This document shows, piece by piece, positions 63,766 to 64,000 of a stretch of 64,000 bases of DNA. The DNA is from Flagellimonas amphidinii (lineage in GTDB: Bacteria; Bacteroidota; Bacteroidia; Flavobacteriales; Flavobacteriaceae), in the NCBI RefSeq assembly GCF_013090115.1, contig NZ_JABFNN010000030.1, positions 248,001 to 312,000 on the forward strand, read 5' to 3'. The number at the start of each line of letters is the position of its first letter. Within the stretch, counting starts at the first letter, position 1. A model generated the notes under the pieces. The model was not told the origin of the DNA and made no database searches. It saw only the letters and a program-made list of their open reading frames with translations. A program made the translations under genes and the position numbers.

Positions 63766-64000
63766 CTAACGTACTACTTCAACCGTTTTTTCTTGAAACA
63801 ACAGGTTGTAGTAATTTTTTAAGTGCTTTAGTTGTTTAACTGGTATTTTTGGGTCGTACAAAGCTTTAGACAAAATAAAAGCACCTTCCAATACTGCATT
63901 AAAGTGGCTGAGCAAAGAATCAGCATCTAAATCTGGAACATTTACTTGATGCTCATTTAAAATATCGTCAAAAAGCATCTTAAAAACTCTTCGCCATTCT
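63766..64000 (-). CDS. TetR-family-like regulator, C-terminal part (partial)
   Basis: The frame stays open to the right window edge, so only the C-terminal part of about 78 residues is seen. The pattern LLSHFNAVLEGAFILSKALYDPKIPVKQLKHLKNYYNLLF resembles the ligand-binding C-terminal domain of TetR/AcrR regulators. The DNA-binding N-terminus lies outside. It is convergent with the sigma-54 activator, with 16 bases between. Family call is tentative. Confidence 0.6.
   Translation of the reverse strand, partial: EWRRVFKMLFDDILNEHQVNVPDLDADSLLSHFNAVLEGAFILSKALYDPKIPVKQLKHLKNYYNLLFQEKTVEVVR

Noticed and set aside
1..64000. CRISPR arrays, rRNA genes, insertion sequences, prophage genes
   Set aside because: None seen: no regularly spaced repeats, no rRNA-like stretches, and no transposase, integrase or phage structural frames.

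Overview
The window looks like chromosome from a marine member of the Bacteroidetes, most likely Flavobacteriaceae. It has two SusC/SusD pairs, many short secretion signals and Bacteroidetes lipoprotein signals, -7 promoter elements of the TAnnTTTG type, almost no Shine-Dalgarno sites, and a modest G+C content. No rRNA, CRISPR array, transposase or phage gene was seen. There is one tRNA, tRNA-Arg(CCT), at 49543-49614.

Region A (1-14.8 kb) is a carbohydrate utilisation locus. A minus-strand AraC-type regulator fragment runs off the left edge and has an in-frame stop. It is followed by SusC, SusD, a sialidase-like beta-propeller lipoprotein, an N-acetylneuraminate-lyase/DHDPS-type aldolase and a sodium/solute symporter. 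Next come an L-fucose-isomerase-type enzyme, an FGGY (ribulokinase-like) kinase, a small STAS-like protein and a second (SGLT-type) symporter.

Region B (15.1-30.9 kb) reads as an aminophosphonate acquisition and breakdown locus built around its own SusC/SusD pair. One operon holds an MFS-type DUF5690 transporter, a TIGR03364-type FAD amine oxidase and a phosphonatase-like HAD hydrolase. A convergent XRE-cupin regulator follows. A second operon holds SusC, SusD, a PA14-carrying phosphodiesterase, a secreted metallo-beta-lactamase protein, a PbfA-like PLP enzyme, a purple-acid-phosphatase-like enzyme and an alkaline-phosphatase-superfamily enzyme. The proposed flow is: cut phosphonate-bearing lipids or glycans at the surface, import the pieces, convert aminophosphonate to phosphonoacetaldehyde by two routes, and cleave the C-P bond. 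A GH20 hexosaminidase follows as a separate unit.

Region C (33.6-48.9 kb) is a sulfur-oxidation/detoxification regulon. It contains a Cys-rich Crp/Fnr regulator, a SulP transporter, a persulfide-dioxygenase-like MBL-rhodanese fusion, two rhodaneses, a sulfite dehydrogenase with cytochrome c, a sterol-desaturase-family protein, a complete RND efflux system and two YeeE/YedE transporters. Five promoters share a GTAAC-N4-GTTAC-type operator at exactly the same distance from a TAnnTTTG element, which ties the RND pump to the sulfur genes.

Region D (49.0-64 kb) starts with an orphan response regulator and the tRNA. It is mostly one 15-gene minus-strand run: pirin, isochorismatase-like hydrolase, amidohydrolase, YceI, tyrosinase, SCO, DoxX, DMT transporter, porin, a small conserved protein, GNAT, Fe-S protein, TMEM175 channel, FAD oxidoreductase and UBP zinc finger. 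It lies divergent to a PAS-containing sigma-54 activator, and a TGGCAC-type -24 element lies in front of it. The C-terminal end of a TetR-like regulator runs off the right edge.
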